Notes: generated by a model not told the origin, from the sequence alone. Positions 11,437-23,098 are shown, counted from the first letter of the stretch. The stretch is 64,000 nt of DNA from Trichaptum fuscoviolaceum (GCA_910574455.1 CAJSYZ010000010.1:2260770-2324769); one strand, 5' to 3'. A program made the numbers and translations.

Positions 11437-11723
11437 TGACTCTTGAGAGCAGCAGCAACCGCTTGGGCAATCTCGTCAACGGTCGGAGTGCGAGCGGCAT
11501 TCACGGTCGGAGTCTCGTCGCGGACTTCCTCGAGGGTCGCAGTCGGTGTCTTGGAAGCGGCGGCGGGCGCAGAGGCGGCGGGCGGAGCGGTGGACGACGA
11601 GGCGGCGGTCTGTGAAGCCACCTTCGATCGGACATTTGATCTCTTGCTCCGCTGCGGACAGTCTCGAGCCAGATGTCCATGCTCACCGCACTGGAAGCAA
11701 AGTCCGCGGCGCATCATCTCTTC

Positions 11724-13370
11724 TAGAGCATGACACGGGTGCAGGTTATCCGTGGGTACCTGCAGGTACCTGGGCCAAAATACCTGCGGTTCCAGGTGCA
11801 CCCGCACGCAGGTACCTGATTCCCACGCTTACCTGCGGATCCAGGTTTGGATTTTTTTTGCCCAGGTACCTGGCCGGGTACCTGCAAGTACCCGGTAAAT
11901 CACGTGCACTCATCTTGAGTGCGACGAACGCAACGATGTACCACTACTTTCACCATCTTTCCACTCAACTCTGAGCTATCTCGAGGCTCCCTATGGAAGT
12001 TATACTGGCTGCCGACCACAGCGACAACCTCGAGCCCGATGACCGCCTCCCCACCAACTGCGCGCTTGTCTGCCAGGCGAGGTCGACTCCAGCACAGAGT
12101 CTGCTTTTCCGTCAGTCCTTCGCCCGCGCGGTCGACCGCAAGACGGAACACGGCCGCGAGCTTGAAGCGACCGTCGACGTTGTCGAAGGAGAGTGGCTAG
12201 CGGGTGTGGTGCTGTGGCTAGAGCTGCTGTGCGACGTCGACGTCGGCGTTTCTTGAGACGACGAGGAGTGTGTCGAAGTAGTGTGCTTCGTTGAAGTTGG
12301 CGTCGGCGTGGGGGTCGGCGTAGGTGTCGGAGTGGGAGATGCCTTGTGCGTGGTTGTAGTCTTCTTGGTAGTGGTGGGTGTATCATCGCCACCGTCGCCA
12401 CCGCTGCTGCTGCCGTCGTTGAAGATTCCGTTGCACGCCTGCGCATCACACTCGATTACAACCATTTAGATCAGGTTCCTCACCACTCCTTCGCTTGCGC
12501 AGTCGTCGTATGTCCCAACCTTTCTGAGCTCGACATCTTGCTCTATGGCCGCGGTGTGCCTGCGCAACAGACGGAGGGTGCCTTCGACGCAGCGCGCATG
12601 TGCAAGACAGTCCCATCATTCGAGCACACACTTTCTCGAAGTATGCAAGTTAACTCGAAAGTCTCAAAGCCGCCTACTACGATGACAACATGCGCCATGA
12701 TCGCCTCCTCGCCAACTGCGCGCTTGTCTTTCGTCCGCGCGGACGACCGCAAAGCAGACGCGGCGAAGATCAAGCTAGAATCTCGTACTGCAGAGGTTGA
12801 AGTGGTCTTCTGGTACGTCTTTTTCTTGCTTTTTTCTTACCTTCTTCGCACTAATCTCACCATTGATCCCGCTCGTCGCCTTCGACATGCCGCTCGTCCA
12901 GCATCCGCAACACCCACCGTCGCCTGTACTCATGATGCGGCCCCACAAGCGGTACGCATCGTTGGCCAACTTCCGCCATCGCAAACCCTCGGCGCTCACC
13001 GCCATTGTCCAGTTCCGCCGCCTCCTCGCCCTCTTCAAGCCCATCCAGATTCGACCAAGCCCGAATCCTCTGGCGGCGAGGCAGTCGTCTCTCCGCCAGC
13101 CCTTTCGACTGGTCGTGGTCCATGCAAGGCTGTCCATCTCCAGGATACATGATATGTTATTAATTATGTTTCTATCTTATTACTACACTACTTACAGTTA
13201 TTACCTGCAGGTCCTATCAGGTACCTGCAATACCTGCAGGTAACGGGTCCAGGTAGACCCGGATCCGTTTCCCACGGTTCCGGGTCGGATCCAGGTATTA
13301 GTTTTTTTGCGCAGGTACCTGCGCTTCGCGGATCCGGGTACACCTGCAGGTGCACCCGTGTCATGCTCTA
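11724..13370. mobile_element. hAT1: non-autonomous hAT-type DNA transposon
   Basis: Perfect 20-bp terminal inverted repeats TAGAGCATGACACGGGTGCA and an exact 8-bp target duplication ATCTCTTC (11716-11723, 13371-13378) identify a hAT-type insertion. Both subterminal 150-170 bp regions are packed with CAGGTACCTG/ACCTGCAGG motifs in both orientations, plausible transposase binding sites. No transposase domain is recognisable inside. The interior holds a (PT)n-encoding tract (about 12296-12350) and coding-like blocks shared in part with hAT3. Confidence 0.9.
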
Positions 13371-14413
13371 ATCTCTTCAGTGCTCAAGCGATCGATGTCC
13401 ATCGCATCGGGGTCCCGAGTCGGTCCGCGCGAAGCGGAGTGGTGTGTCTGCAAGCGGGAGCCCCAGTTCGGACTCCAGTTGTTCTGCTTGAAGCCAGTCC
13501 GACGCGCACGCAAGTCCTCATCGTATTCGCAAAGCAGTCGGACCCACTGGTTGAAGCTCTTGGTCTCCCGGATCTCCTTGCTCGCCAGATCGTAGCGGAA
13601 CTGACTGCTGAGTCCGGTCTCAAACACCAACATCTTCCCTTCCATCCCCCAGTCCACCTCCGACTCCACCAGCAACGCACGAAACTTTGCCGCATACTCC
13701 GACACCGTGTCCTTGCCCTGGCGCAGTTTCATAAGCTCCTGTCCGGCGTGGCGCTTGATGTTCGGACGTCCGAACGCGGACTGGAGGGACGCCAGGAAGA
13801 GTTCCAAGTCGGTCATGAGAGCGGGGACTTCGGTGCCCTCGAGGGCGGCGGTCGTGTGCGGACGAGCCCATTGTTCAGCGGGCCCGCGGAGTAGCGAAGC
13901 GGCCCATATACAGGCCATCGTCGGACTGCCTACAAACTCCTGGGGGCGCATCCGGACATAAAGTCGGACCTTCTGCGACCACTCCTCAAAGCTGATACTC
14001 TCCGCCTCCTTATCTTTCGGCGTACGCCCATAGAACGCGGGCGGGGCACCGACCTTCGGACCCTTGGGAGTGCGGGTCACGCCTTCCTGTGCATTTCGGA
14101 CAAACAGGTTCATGAAGTCGTGGAGGCGCTGGTTTTCGGCGGTCACCTCCTGCAGGTGTGACTGGAGAGGTCGGGTGGCATCATTGATAGCCTGGAGGAC
14201 GTCTGGGGGGAGGTCTCCGCCCTGCTGGGGCGGTGGTGCGGTCTGGGCGGGAGCAGCACCCGGAGTCGGAGTTGGAGCAGCGCCTGGCGCGGGCGCTGCT
14301 TGCGCGGGGTTGATCGGGTCGGTCATATCTTCGTCGGAGTCTTCTTGTCCGAATCTTCCCATTCAGAGGGATCAAAAATCGGTCGGTGCAATCGCAGGGC
14401 GTCGAAAGAACAA

Positions 14414-14424
14414 ACTTTTGGCCT
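14414..14424 (-). other. gypsy1 primer-binding site of self-priming type
   Basis: Two bases after the 5' LTR, the minus strand reads AGGCCAAAAGT. It is perfectly complementary over 11 bases to ACTTTTGGCCT within the same LTR (plus-strand 14533-14543). This is the arrangement used by Tf1-like elements, where the 5' end of the transcript folds back as primer. The transcript start itself is not known here. Confidence 0.65.
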
Positions 14425-14426
14425 AA

Positions 14427-14936
14427 TGTTACGACCTAGAGTGGTTCCTTCGCTTTCGAGACCCTGAATCGGACACGGACGACGATCGGACACAATGAGC
14501 GGTGGTTCTCACTCTGAGAAGCACTTTACAAGAGGCCAAAAGTGGAGTGCTTCGCAGGGGGATCCGCGGTTTTGATGAACAAAGGTAAAAACTATACAGT
14601 ACCAAGCCACTGGACCCTGATCCGACTAGGTCCGACCTATACCGCTGACGTAAGTCGGAGTTCGGGGTCCCGCTCTAGTCGGGGTCCCGCATCGGTAGAG
14701 CGGAGGTTCGAGTCGGAGTGGCGGAAGAAAGAAAGAAAAGAGAATTGCTTGCAGGGCGCTTGTCCTAGCGGCCTGCAAACATACAGGCAAGTAATCTACG
14801 CAAAAAGGAAGAGAATCGGAGTCAAAGAAAGTCCGGTTTCGGACCGGACATGTCGGGGATCCGACTCGGAGTGTGATCGTAAAAGAAAATAAAAGAAAAT
14901 AAAAGAAATAAAATAACCTGAGGCGGATTCCTGACA
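14427..14936 (-). repeat. gypsy1 5' LTR
   Basis: 510 bp with TG...CA ends, nearly identical to 7075-7584. The element's CACGG target duplication follows at 14937-14941. Confidence 0.95.
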
Positions 14937-14941
14937 CACGG

Positions 14942-15225
14942 TATAAGCCAGATGCCATGTGATAATCTATAATAATCATGACAGCTGAGTTATAATGCCC
15001 GGAATCGTCCGGAATCATATATAAGCTTTTTCCCTTTTTCCCGATGAGTCGGGTTGGACGATTAGACTGGCAGTTTTTGTGATGGACCAAACTGTATCGT
15101 CACAATACTTGGTGAAACTGTATGTGTCGAATTGATAACAGTTGGCTATGGAGTATTGAACTTGGTATATGTGTCTTCCTGCGTTATCGAGTTGGTTGGT
15201 GTCGGTGTGGGTAAGAAGCAAAGCG
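14942..15225 (+). other. AT-rich leader copy, right part, with a TATA-like box and pyrimidine tract
   Basis: This continues the sequence broken at 7074. It holds ATATATAAGC followed by CTTTTTCCCTTTTTCC and an ATG, the mirror of the start region of the gag-like relic near 2741. The reading frame after the ATG is soon closed. It is cut off by the 5' module of LINE A at 15226. Confidence 0.45.
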
Positions 15226-16281
15226 TTTTGTGGGATAGAGGGTGCCGTGATGGATAGATGTTATGACGTAAAGTGAAGTGGTTTTCTGTTTGACCTTTGT
15301 TTAGTCTTGAGGGTCATCAAGCGATAACGTTATAAGATGATCGATGGTGGGGTAGTGTTTGTGATGCTTTGTTCAATGTTAACAGATGAACTGTTCTTCG
15401 ATTTCTGGATCGGTCTCCCTTTGCTATAACCAAGCGGCACGTCTGCAAGTTATGCTCGTTGTCCAATAGGTGTCCCAAAGACTAGGCTAGCAGCTTTATG
15501 CCTTCTTTGCAGGTACTGAGTCCTCTTCCTGTGTGCACAGCTACGGTCCCGTTTGGTATGACAGAAGTTGGTTCCTTTGTAACGCTACTGTCCGGGGTTT
15601 AATCAACCAATGAGCTGGAGCGGTTTTCTTAATCTTCGGATCGCGACTCTTGAAGTTTTCCTTGGCCTCCCTCTTGCAATCGATGAGCACCTTGCTACAC
15701 TGAAGGGATTACCTCGAGCGGATGTTCTTCTGGACTAGATGGGTTTACAACTGGTTAGTAGTAAGTGGAGCTATGGCTCAACACCTTAGTCGTAAAGACG
15801 GATGTCTTCAACGGTAGAAAAGTTTGATCTAATTGTTACGTCTCAACTTACGGTCTCGTATAGTTGGGGAACGCAACGTTAAGTTGCTCAGTGATAGCGG
15901 AGCTAGGGCTCGACACTAAGTGTTGTATGGACAAAGGCCTACAATGTAGAGTGGAGAGAAACAGATGTATAGCAGAGACTAGAGACGGGGGGTTTGACAA
16001 AGGAGATCGAACTTAGAGTTCGATCATGCTAAGTACAGGGGTTTATATACTGTAGCTGCGGAACAAGGGTACATCGGAAGATGAGTAAGAAGAGAACAAT
16101 AAGAGAGTAGACAATAGGCTACTAATAATAGTGTGAGAGCGATGGGCAGAGGGTTAGGGCAAAGGGTACATGTGTAACATCGGGATTGGCTGAGGGTTGA
16201 GGGATATATCGGAGGATGACTGAGCAGAACAAGAATAGAAACAAATAGGGCAAAGGGTTCGGAGTAATGGGGGCCGCTGAC
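15226..16281. repeat. Module R, copy 1: 1.06-kb block joined to the 5' end of LINE A
   Basis: Nearly identical to 24508-25563. Both copies start at TTTTGTGGGATAG and end at CCGCTGAC, followed in both loci by the same LINE sequence (ATAGTAAGAAAACG). It has no long ORF. A TATATAA box on the minus strand near 16045 gives it an LTR-like look, but no matching target duplication is present. Its origin is unknown. Confidence 0.75.
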
Positions 16282-17196
16282 ATAGTAAGAAAACGTAACA
16301 CCTGGTACAAAATTGGTACCCAACCCTCACTGACTAACCCAGATGGAGATGATGTCTTCAATGTCCCCTCTATTCCAGGTTACGTCCCCTGCCTCCCACC
16401 GGCCACCCGTCCGCAAGTGGTTACTTACGTTTCACGGTCCCTTCCAACACACTCATGGTCTATTGTCGGTGCAGCGTCACATGGCACTGATGTCCTGACT
16501 ATTGAGGTTCGCTCTACCCACACTGTCCGCCTCTGCAATTACTACGGCCAGCAGGCGCCAGAGAGGGTAGCCCCAACCCCCACCTACCCAGGTGAGTCGT
16601 TTCTCTTCAGTCTCACCCCGGCAATAGCCGCTTCCCTAATGATTGCTGGCGACTTCAATCGCCGGCATCGTTCCTGGTCAGAGTTGCCATGTTCCAATGC
16701 CGAGTCAAACAGGGGGCAACCTCTGGATGACTTCTTCCGAGAGCATGGACATGAGCCTGCCCATCACCCAGATGTGGACACTCGTCCGGGTAAAGATGGG
16801 CCGCGTTGTCCGATCGATATGGTCTGGACTGCGCCCAATATCCCACCAGAGCAGGTGATGGACACATTCACCAGCTCCCACTCCGCTCTCTCAGACCACA
16901 CCCTACTCACATGGGAGGTGCCAGTTGGACCATTCATCCACCTTCCACGGCCCCCTAGACTGTCTAATGATGACAGAGAGGCGTGGTGTGCTACTGCCTT
17001 TCCCTTGCTGCATGAGGTGTTTGCGCTTCCTGCGTCAGACAAGGCTGAACTAGATGCCAAAGCCAAAGCCATTCAATCTGCAATGGTGGCGGTGATGGAA
17101 TCAATGACTAAACCCAGAAAGCGCTCCAAGACAGAGGTCCCTTGGTGGTCCCCTGAGTGCTCATCCTCACTCGCGGCAATTAAGGACGCCCCTACC
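16282..17196 (+). pseudogene. LINE A ORF2 fragment: apurinic-type endonuclease domain
   Basis: This non-LTR retrotransposon endonuclease nicks the target to start reverse transcription. The frame starts inside the domain (WYKIGTQPSLTNPDGDD), so the first few dozen residues of a normal endonuclease are missing. It runs through VVTYVSRSL, LMIAGDFNRRH and SDHTLLTW. It is open to 17196, where the poly(T) end of LINE C interrupts it. Compared with LINE B it lacks that copy's 28-bp and 11-bp deletions, so this is the better preserved endonuclease copy. Confidence 0.85.
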
Positions 17197-18321
17197 TTTT
17201 TTTTTTTTTTTTTCTTTTTTTTTGGCTTTATTATTCCTGCAGCATAGCTAAGTACATGACCTATCTACAACGGAGGCGCCCGTCATCGAGGTAAACTACG
17301 AAACTGGGCAGGAGGTGCCCGCCACCGAAGGTGGCGGCTAAGTGGGCACACCGCCTATTAAAGAAAGGGAGAGGAAGAGGAGAGATTGGTTTACATATCA
17401 CCACGCCCATGTCAAGGCGCAGGTGAACCTACACTACAAGCACAGACAAAGTTTAGAAAAGAGGGCGCGTCCGGGCACGGTACCTGGGCGTTAACCTGGG
17501 TAAAGCACCGTTCTGTCTGGGATCGCTGGTGCCTCATACATAAAAGAGAAGTAAGTTGCATCAAAGATCAATAGGAGGGTCTGAAACGTGACCGTTAAAA
17601 TCATAAAGATCCGGGTCCGTGTCCTGAGTGCGTGGTCCAAGGGCGCGCCGTACGTACACACGAAGGGTCGTTAGGTCCATGTCCTGGTCGGTTGGGAGGC
17701 CATCTAGCTCCATCATTGCAAATGCAAGGCGGATAGCAGCTGAGGTGCGCTGAGTGGGTCGGTCGAGATGCTTAGTGAACTTAAGCCACTTGCAAATCAC
17801 ATTGATAAGGGGTTCGTCTGCCCACTCTGTGTGGTGGGCTGGGAGTGGGGTGCCTTTGGGCCAGACCTTTCCAATCCAAGGGGGGAAAGTCTCGCAACCA
17901 CCAAGTATGTGGGCGGCAGTCTGGGCGGGCCAAGGGGGGTGATTGTGCCAATGACAGTAGCTGATCAGGCCATTTCTGCGCCTATATTCTGGGCTCATGC
18001 GCATCCAGTACGCCCCGAAGGGGCCAGCGCAGCAGAGAACTTGAGCAACTGCTGAAATCTCAGCGCGGGGGTAGGTGTCCGACATCTCCATGAGTGCGCG
18101 CGGACGTCGTTTTGGTGGGCCTGTGATTGCCAAGTATTTGTCGGCATTTGAGGCAGTGGCATGGGCAAAATGAGCTTCCCATTGCTTCTGGGTGTTGAGG
18201 GTATTCTGCTCGCGGAGGGCGGATATCGAAGGAAGGGAAGATGAGGGTGGCAGTTCTGTGGCTTTCTTTGCCTCTTCATCAGCCCATTCGTTTCCTGGGA
18301 CGCCTGAGTGACCCGGGCACC

Positions 18322-18896
18322 TGTTACAACCTAGAGTGGTTCCTTTGCTTTCGAGACCCTGAATCGGACACAGACGACGATCGGACGCAATGAGCGGTGG
18401 TTCTCACTCTGAGAAGCACTTTACAAGTCAATTAAGCTATTCTACACATCAGAGCTAAAGATAAACACATCACCTGAGAAGCACTTTACAAGAGGCCAAA
18501 AGTGGAGTGCTTCGCAGGGGGATCCGCGGTTTTGATGAACAAAGGTAAAAACTATACAGTACCAAGCCACTGGACCCTGATCCGACTAGGTCCGACCTAT
18601 ACCGCTGACGTAAGTCGGAGTTCGGGGTCCCGCTCTAGTCGGGGTCCCGCATCGGTAGAGCGGAGGTTCGAGTCGGAGTGGCGGAAGAAAGAAAGAAAAG
18701 AGAATTGCTTGCAGGACGCTTGTCCTAGCGGCCTGCAAACATACAGGCAAGTAATCTACGCAAAAAGGAAGAGAATCGGAGTCAAAGAAAGTCCGGTTTC
18801 GGACCGGACATGTCGGGGATCCGACTCGGAGTGTGATCGTAAAAGAAAATAAAATAAAATAAAAGAAATAAAATAACCTGAGGCGGATTCCTGACA
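18322..18896 (-). repeat. Solo LTR of the gypsy1 family
   Basis: 575 bp, TGTTACAACC...CCTGACA, flanked by the exact duplication GCACC (18317-18321, 18897-18901). It carries about 65 bp more than the gypsy1 LTRs: the phrase GAGAAGCACTTTACAAG occurs twice around an extra segment (18407-18490). The related LTR of gypsy2 shows the same arrangement, so the longer form may be ancestral. Confidence 0.93.
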
Positions 18897-19165
18897 GCAC
18901 CAGTGAAACTCGATTTTGAGGTTGGGGTGAATGTCCAGCAGGTTGGTGATGCCTGCTTTCCAAGCGAGTAGAAGGTGGGCGCCAGGCGCCGAAGGCCAGT
19001 CACGGACAAGGCGAAGGGCAGTTAGCAAGTCTGACATGAAGACGATGGACTCCACTTCCAGGAGGTGGCGGCCGAAGTGAGAGGCAGCCCAAGCTGGAGC
19101 AGACGCAAGGGAGAAGATCTCAGCGTCAGTGGCAGTGGCGATTTTGGGGGAAGCACAGTGTCTGA

Positions 19166-22100
19166 GGAGCCGTACCAACTAATAATCTAATAGATTTGCG
19201 GTAATTATCGCAACCCAATTGTATAGTTATCGCGGTAAGGGAAGTATAGCTTTTTTGCGCTGCGCGGCAGATTAATGCCGGGGTGCCGCCTTCCGGCGCC
19301 TCGCGGCAGCTTCCCCGCGTCAGGGACCAGGCTGAATTCGGTAATACAGTCTGGTTTCAATCTCTGGCGCATTTGCAATGCGATAATTCCGTAACCGGGG
19401 CCTGCCCCCTCGTAATTTGATATAAAATAGCTTCGAGCTAGCTCTATAGGTAAATCTTTTTAATTTGCAAAATGACGTCGCCGTTAATTTACAATTAATG
19501 TTGCGACACTGTGCAAAGGTAAGCGCCGGCGCTTACAACGGTGTCGTGTGCGCGCGTCGTCCTTGTCCTTTTCTCCCACTTTCACGACCACTGCGTCATC
19601 GTCTCTCTCTCTCTCTCTCTCTTGTCTCAGTTTTTCTTCGTTTTTAATCTATGCTAGAAGGATATCAACGCAATCTAACTTGCGTGGGAGGAGCAGGAAG
19701 GCCGTAAATGTGGCAGGTGTGTAACACTTAATCTTCCATTTAGATAGAGCTAACCTTTTGCTCGACTCATAGTTGTGACGTGAATGGGAACCTCACCCTC
19801 ATCTTCATTACAAGAACGTCAATGATACCATAGGACACTGTTCATGCCTATCTTTCCTCCGCTTTCCCAAATCCAAGCACAGCAGCAGCAGCAAATCCAA
19901 GCAAGCTCAACTTCCTCGTGGCTGACGCCGCTGCAAACACAACAATCGCAACAATCGCTGCGTCGGCAGCGACAATCGCTTTCGTCTCCAGAATTCTCAT
20001 TCCAAAAACCTGGTCAACAGTCGTACCAGGGCGCTCGCGAGAGTTAAACGGATCGAATTCCGAACAGCGTGCTCCCCGGCCTAATCCCCATTGACATCTT
20101 GTACATTCTCATAGCTTCTCCTCGGTATCTGCTCTTCAACAACAACAACAACAGCACGCGCAAGCACTCAGCTTCGTCCTTCCAATACCGGGTGTCGAAC
20201 CTGTTTCTTTGCGAAAGTGGGCGCTGGACGACAACCGACGATCTGGCTGTCAATATTGAGCGGGTGCTGATAGATTACAATGAGCTTTGAGGGGCTTGCT
20301 GATGCGGGATCGCCGTTTCCTTTGAACGGTGCAAGCGCAGGAAAGGGAATGGAAGGTATGTATATAGCTTCGTATCCATTCTACTAAATACTCCCCAACT
20401 AGGGGAGTAACCTTCGCAACTGCGCACGATCTTCGTGATCAACGCTTTGCAAAGGTTAAAGGTAACATGTCAGTTCTCTCTTTTTTTTTGCTCTCAACTT
20501 ATGTGTATATTACTATTAATAATCTCTAATATATATACTTTTGAAATGTGAAAAAATTGCGTGCAAGGAGTGAATCACAAAATTTATAGATGATGTCGAA
20601 GGTGTCCTTCGACACCTTCGTGTCCTCGAAAGTGAGTCCGGCAATTCCCGGAGAATTCATCCGAGGCATCGCCGGACTCACATTTGTCTCAAAATTAAAA
20701 CAATCGTTTGAGTGCCTTTCAGGCACATTATTCTAAGCAGAAGAAACAGCCTAATAGTAATTTATCATATTTTTGCTAATAGCACTTATGTACTTTGTTA
20801 TTGAACAAGTAGCATAACAATGCTGAAAAGTGCTGTTCTAACAGTATTTATTCATTTCCATTTTTTTGAGTGTCTCTGAGACTTTCATTTTTTGTCAAAT
20901 AGCACTCCTAAGCAATATAAACAAGTCTCAGGAAGAATTTTGGTGATAGATTTAGTGGAAGTGGTCGAACTCAAAAGTGGTGTTTGGAATGCATCACTTC
21001 GAGTGAAACTCGTACAAATGTGTTCGACTCACGGATACATTTGTACACTTCACAAGTGTTCTACTTATAACATCTAATCTAACGCCTGATTATACTTCCT
21101 TAGCACCTGTAGTATAGCTATGAAGCATATCTATATTTTTTAATTGTCATTAATATAGTGTAATTAGCTACGAATGTTGAAATTTAACCCATAAGTACAC
21201 AAAATGGTCACTTTTTGGGATTGTTTCATTTTTATAGTCTCACAGAAATTGCCATTACATCTCGAACTTTTATGCGAGCTTTTTAATTGTGCATAGAGTA
21301 GTTTTGTAAATTACTAGAGTGATACAGGCAATGTAAGCTATAATAGAAATCAAAGAATCGGAGCATATGTGCATGAATCATGCATTTCTAGTGTAGTTCT
21401 CACTTTTTACCTGTTTTAACACACCCTGTAGCCTCCTTTTTTTTTTTTGTTCACATACATTATCATACAATAAAGCTAATACAACAGTGTGCCTGAGCTC
21501 AATCGAACTACATGAATTTGAACATGTATGTTAGTGGTATGTTTGAGGCAGAAAAAAAGGCAGAGACAAACCATATATGGTAGTCTCACACGATTCTCAG
21601 GGTCGTGGCGCGCTATCTGCACGCACGACCGTCGTCGTTGTCATTCTTACTTTCTGCTTTGTTCTTCAAGCTCTCGCTTTGGACGACAGGCAAGAAGGCG
21701 TTTGCTTCGCGCAAACGCCGTCTTGCTTCTGCTTCCGCAGCCTCTTCGCCTTTCGGGCGTGAGCTGTTCCCTTGCAATCGCAGCTTTCGAGACCTCGAGT
21801 CTTACTCCTAGTCTCCTACCACCTCCGTACCTCTCTGAACGACGAGAAGCTCTAGGACAAGCGAGCGCAAGCGCAGCTTTCAAGACCTCGAGCTTTACTC
21901 CTAACACCCTCGTACCCTCTTGAACAACGAGAAGCTCAAGGACAAGCGAGCGCAATCGCAGCTTTCGAGACCTCGCGCTTACTCCTACGACCTCCGCAAC
22001 TCTTTGAACGATGAGAAGCTACAGTTTCAAGCCCGAAGACAAGGCCAAGCAAGATATTGCAGTCAACGAGACAATCTCATGGCTCAATGCCTTGTAGCAA

Positions 22101-23098
22101 GAACGAGAAGAATCAGAAGGAACTCGAGAGCGCCGCAAACCCCGGCATGCGACAGCTCTACTCCGGTGCGGACGGTACATTCCCTGGCGGTGCTTGTGAT
22201 ATCGACTTCAGGGCATTTGGTTAGTGGAAGCAAGGCGGTAAGGCAAGGATTATGTGGTGATGTGGCTGAGGTGCGTTTGTGTGAACAGGAGCGGCATTCG
22301 CATGCTCACTGGTGGCTGCAGTTTAAGTACGTCTTCATTTCATTTGGTTTGTTTTTACAAAATACTTGACTGACAATGGTTCGCTTTCTTTGCAGCTATG
22401 CCAAAATCCATTGAGTCGTGCGTGATAGACGCTTGTGAGCTCACCTCCCTTCACCGGCTCATTCATCACACACCCACCCCTCCGCCTTCCTTCCTCGCAA
22501 TTCGATTGCGCTACCGCACTCATTCCCAGACCCGCTCAACGGCGACGAAGACCACCGCTGTGATGGATGCGGGCGACGCCCGCGCACCCAAGACAAATGT
22601 GGTGGCTGGCGGCGCTCTGACGGTAGGTTGTACCGCTTGTGCGCACGCGCAAGCGGTTTTTTTTTATTCAATTCACAACAAGCTCAGTGTGGGGTGGGCC
22701 CACGCTGAGCTCGTCTTATTAGACCGCACTCGCGTCTTGAGCGCACGGCGGTGAACGGGCAACGGTGCTGTCCCGTAACCGCCGCCGCCGCGCATATGCG
22801 CCGCCCGCTGTAATATTTATTTGTATTGTAATGTAATTTGTATTTATATATTAGCACGGCCTGGACCATAGTGACGGTCCAGGCCTTGCAAATGAAATTA
22901 AATACTTATTTCAAATGAATGAGAGGTCCTGCCTTGCTGCCGGGCAAGGCCCTGACAAGGCTCCTTCGGCACGCATGGCTAACGCAGAGCTGAAAGGCAG
23001 AGCGAGCTGCCGAAAGCCTGCCGAAGTTACCGCGGTAACTATACGAACGGGTTGCGATAATTACCGCAATTCTATAAGATTATTAGCTGGTACTGGTG
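19166..23098. mobile_element. G1: 3.9-kb terminal-inverted-repeat element with 6-bp target duplication
   Basis: It is flanked by the 6-bp duplication GTCTGA (19160-19165, 23099-23104). One end reads GGAGCCGTACCAACTAATAA and the other, inverted, CACCAGTACCAGCTAATAA; the inverted repeat continues for about 75 bp through GCGGTAATTATCGCAACCC. The outermost six bases differ between ends in the same way in G2. The interior has a CT microsatellite (19596-19622), a hairpin-rich block (20590-20690) and an AT-rich core. No transposase is recognised. The superfamily is unknown. Confidence 0.8.

Larger units (their letters stand above)
11427..14362 (-). pseudogene. gag: gypsy1 gag, split by the hAT1 insertion
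   Basis: Gag forms the virus-like particle. It starts at the ATG at 14362 and reads to 13371, where hAT1 begins (8-bp duplication ATCTCTTC). It resumes at 11723 in the same frame (STEE joined to MMRRG). The N-terminus is Ala/Pro-rich and is followed by a coiled segment and a capsid-like region (FEEWSQKVRLY, LRGPAEQWARP, FGRPNIKRHAGQELMKLRQG, FRALL). After the insertion there is a CCHC knuckle, CFQCGEHGHLARDC, and an Ala/Pro/Ser-rich tail ending at a TGA at 11427. Without the insertion the frame would be intact, so the disruption is recent. Confidence 0.9.
7075..14936 (-). mobile_element. gypsy1: Ty3/gypsy chromovirus LTR retrotransposon
   Basis: A complete element with two 510-bp LTRs differing at only about three positions, flanked by the exact 5-bp target duplication CACGG (7070-7074 and 14937-14941). 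The order on the minus strand is 5' LTR, self-priming site, gag (split by hAT1), pol in the -1 frame (protease, reverse transcriptase, RNase H, integrase, chromodomain), polypurine tract and 3' LTR. Lesions are the hAT insertion in gag and one in-frame TGA between protease and reverse transcriptase. The target is the AT-rich leader block shared with 2742-3330. A solo LTR of the same family sits at 18322-18896. Confidence 0.95.

Noticed and set aside
12112..12465. Ser/Thr-rich frame with a (PT)n run and a short Cys-containing start, like a secreted fungal protein
   Set aside because: It lies inside hAT1, has no clear start, signal peptide or intron structure, and the (PT)n run is simple-sequence DNA. 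It may be a captured fragment but not a gene.
15226..16281. Module R as a solo LTR
   Set aside because: It has TG...CA-like ends and a TATA box, but neither copy has a target duplication, and both are fused to the same internal LINE position.
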